From Bacteroidota bacterium (lineage in GTDB: Bacteria > Bacteroidota > Bacteroidia > Bacteroidales > Lentimicrobiaceae): DNA of 64,000 bases. Below are positions 62,179-64,000 of the stretch, piece by piece (positions within the stretch are counted from its first letter, which is position 1; every line of letters starts with the position of its first letter). The notes beneath the pieces are model-generated. The model was not told where the DNA came from. It did not search any database and saw only the letters and a list, made by a program, of their open reading frames with translations. The translations under genes were made by a program, and so were the position numbers. Location of the stretch: positions 124,001 to 188,000 of the forward strand of contig JAEZNO010000021.1 of assembly GCA_023441805.1 (NCBI GenBank), in the 5' to 3' direction.

Positions 62179-64000
62179 TTGAAAGAACACAAAGGAAAAA
62201 ATAAAAGAGCCAAAATTGTAATGCTAAGCATTGCAACTTTGGCTCTTTTTACTATCATTATATTCCTGTTATTCAGGAATTCACTCCTGCGAAAGGTAAT
62301 CGACAGAAAATTAAATTCAATTTCACAAAACTACAATATCAAGGCGGGATACTCAAATGCACACTTCAGTGGAATTTCAACTGTTAACATCATTAACCTT
62401 TCAGTTGTTCCTCTTCAGAGTGATACTCTGGCACAAATAGATTCTATTTCAGTAAGCTTCAAACCTCTGGATCTTATATTTAACCGCCTTCGTTTCACTG
62501 AAGTCGAACTCTCCAATATCAATATTCATTTCGTTAGAGTTGACTCTGTCAGCAACTACCTTTTTCTGCTTGATCGTAAAAAAGACTCAACAATCAGAGA
62601 TACGATTGTCATGTTTCCTGAAAAGAATTATGGTTCAAGGGTAGATATACTTATGAATGCCCTTTTCAATCATGTGCCGGCAACCACCACAATCCGAAAC
62701 TTCAGGATTAACGCTGAAATTGATACCAACTCTTTTTCATTTTATCTGCCCGTCCTTGAAATAAATGACCGAAACTTTAATTCTACGGTTGAGGTCACTG
62801 AGCATAATAATACAGATAATTGGCTGATAGCCGGACACATTGATGCTGACGGAAAAGACATAGAATTATCTTTACAATCTGCTTATCATAAAAAGGTAAT
62901 AATCCCCTACATAAAGGATAGATGGGATACATACTTTGCCTTTGACTCTGCACAAATCAAGCTTGCATGGTCTCGAATAAATGAAGTATCAAAGCTAAAT
63001 GGTGAAGCCATGCTTGCAGGGCCGGTTGCCAACCACCCAAGAATTTCACCTGATGATGTTGAGCTTAAACAAAGTCGTATTTCTTATTCCATTAATGTAG
63101 GCAAGTCCTTTATAGAAGTAGACAGTTCAACCTATATCTCTTTTAATGAGACAGGCTTCCATCCTTTTGTAAAATATGAGACTTCTCCGGTAAAGCAGCT
63201 TACACTAAGCATTCATGAACCCTCCCTTAATGCTCAGTCGTTCTTTAATTCCTTACCTGCTAAGTTGTTTAATAATCTTGAAGGAATAAAAGTGCGTGGT
63301 GATCTCACCTTCAATCTCGATTTCATATTGCCTTTCAGCCAACCCGATTCTTTGTATTTTCAAGCAGAACTACAGGGAAAAGGTTTTGCTGTTGAGCGTT
63401 TTGGGAATACCAACTTCACCTATATCAATGATCCTTTTATTTACACCCCATACGAAAATGGCCGTCCGGTGCGTGAAATCATTGTCGGAGAAGCCAACCC
63501 CGATTTCAGAACCCTATCCGAAATCCCTGATCATCTCAAAAATGCCATCATGACATCCGAAGATGGACAGTTTTACCACCATAATGGATTTGTACCTGAT
63601 GCCATTCGCCATAGCATAATCACCAACATCAAAGAAAAGCGATTCGCACGTGGAGGTAGTACAATCAGTATGCAATTAGTCAAAAATGTATTCCTGAACA
63701 GGAACAAGAACATAACCCGTAAGATTGAAGAAATGCTGATTACCTGGCTGATTGAATCAAGGAGGATGGTCTCGAAGGACAGGATGCTGGAGGTTTATCT
63801 AAACATTATTGAGACAGGGCCAATGACATATGGTGTGAGTGAAGCAGCGAAATTCTATTTTAATAAGGATGTATCCAAATTAACACTTGCTGAAAGTATT
63901 TATATAGCAAGCATCGTTCCACGACCTAAACTGTTTAAATATTCATTCGATAAAGAAGGAAATCTCCGCGATTATGTAACAGGCTATTATTCCCTTGTGT
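62179..64000 (+). CDS. AsmA-like domain fused to a GT51 peptidoglycan transglycosylase (partial, runs off window end)
   Basis: The frame is open from TTG 62179 to the end, at least 607 residues. ATG 62221 is the alternative start. A basic head (KEHKGKNKRAKI) and one transmembrane helix (LALFTIIIFLLF) are followed by about 400 residues of AsmA-like beta-rich domain (DSISVSFKPLDLIFNRLRF, VELSNINIHF). Then comes the GT51 transglycosylase: catalytic Glu461 in MTSEDGQFYHHNGF, RGGSTISMQLVKNVFL, RKIEEMLITWLIE and EVYLNIIETGPMTYGVSEA. GT51 polymerises lipid II. No transpeptidase domain is seen before the cut. The joint with an AsmA-like region is unusual. Confidence 0.85.
   Translation, partial: MKEHKGKNKRAKIVMLSIATLALFTIIIFLLFRNSLLRKVIDRKLNSISQNYNIKAGYSNAHFSGISTVNIINLSVVPLQSDTLAQIDSISVSFKPLDLIFNRLRFTEVELSNINIHFVRVDSVSNYLFLLDRKKDSTIRDTIVMFPEKNYGSRVDILMNALFNHVPATTTIRNFRINAEIDTNSFSFYLPVLEINDRNFNSTVEVTEHNNTDNWLIAGHIDADGKDIELSLQSAYHKKVIIPYIKDRWDTYFAFDSAQIKLAWSRINEVSKLNGEAMLAGPVANHPRISPDDVELKQSRISYSINVGKSFIEVDSSTYISFNETGFHPFVKYETSPVKQLTLSIHEPSLNAQSFFNSLPAKLFNNLEGIKVRGDLTFNLDFILPFSQPDSLYFQAELQGKGFAVERFGNTNFTYINDPFIYTPYENGRPVREIIVGEANPDFRTLSEIPDHLKNAIMTSEDGQFYHHNGFVPDAIRHSIITNIKEKRFARGGSTISMQLVKNVFLNRNKNITRKIEEMLITWLIESRRMVSKDRMLEVYLNIIETGPMTYGVSEAAKFYFNKDVSKLTLAESIYIASIVPRPKLFKYSFDKEGNLRDYVTGYYSLV

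Noticed and set aside
1..64000. CRISPR arrays, tRNA or rRNA genes, insertion sequences, prophage
   Set aside because: None of the diagnostic patterns (regular repeats with spacers, cloverleaf ends, transposase or integrase motifs, terminal inverted repeats) was seen on reading; this is a manual read and not a covariance or HMM scan.

Overview
The window looks like a chromosomal segment of a Bacteroidota bacterium, probably near Bacteroidales/Marinilabiliales-type lineages; the genus cannot be fixed from sequence alone. The evidence is AT-rich DNA, many genes without Shine-Dalgarno sites, promoters of the -33 TTG / -7 TAnnTTTG type, a protein with a C-terminal type IX secretion (T9SS) sorting domain, a TonB-dependent receptor with a carboxypeptidase-regulatory-like N-terminal domain, and families typical of the phylum (DUF4294, DUF2851, DUF5777, DUF2764). 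No phage, insertion sequence, CRISPR array, tRNA or rRNA gene was seen. The region reads as core genome with a few accessory traits.

Layout. 1-3.2 kb: the start of a TonB-dependent receptor, miaA and a family 2 glycosyltransferase. 3.3-9.6 kb: an oxygen-dependent phenylalanine/tyrosine degradation cluster (phenylalanine hydroxylase, hmgA-hpd-fah and a flavin-reductase-like gene), with no maleylacetoacetate isomerase in view. 9.8-13.9 kb: pcm, then a Gfo/Idh/MocA oxidoreductase, a lipoprotein and a polyprenyl-phosphate sugar transferase (surface polysaccharide). 13.9-18.2 kb: the tig-clpP-clpX proteostasis genes with DUF4294, then DUF4342. 18.4-25.9 kb: a reduced V/A-type ATPase operon (E, DUF2764, A, B, D, I, K) whose K subunit carries the residues of the Enterococcus Na+ site. 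26-29.7 kb: a LysM/periplasmic-binding-protein fusion and guaA. 29.9-35.1 kb: a quinol nitric oxide reductase, a tandem-repeat/hairpin element and a znuABC-type metal transporter. 35.3-42 kb: a coiled-coil lipoprotein, a hybrid histidine kinase facing a sigma-54 response regulator, and an S41 protease. 42.1-44.9 kb: two cytochrome-like lipoproteins with a DUF5777 beta-barrel and a rhomboid protease. 44.9-49.3 kb: a helix-hairpin-helix protein, an NSS transporter with an overlapping 44-residue MetS-like subunit, and DUF2851. 49.4-51.8 kb: a coiled-coil protein, zapA, a strong 6S RNA candidate and rny. 52.1-64 kb: a T9SS-exported beta-helix protein, DUF493, DUF58, trxA, dnaE, the malic enzyme/phosphotransacetylase fusion, and the start of an AsmA-like/GT51 transglycosylase fusion that runs off the end.

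Physiology suggested: an envelope-rich, oxygen-capable organism with a probable sodium V-ATPase and sodium-coupled amino-acid uptake, NO detoxification or respiration, and amino-acid catabolism. The points most worth a second look are the AsmA-GT51 fusion, the 6S RNA at the zapA locus, the small MetS gene, the 11-bp tandem array ending in a perfect hairpin, the cytochrome-lipoprotein/beta-barrel locus, and the reduced Na+-type V-ATPase.
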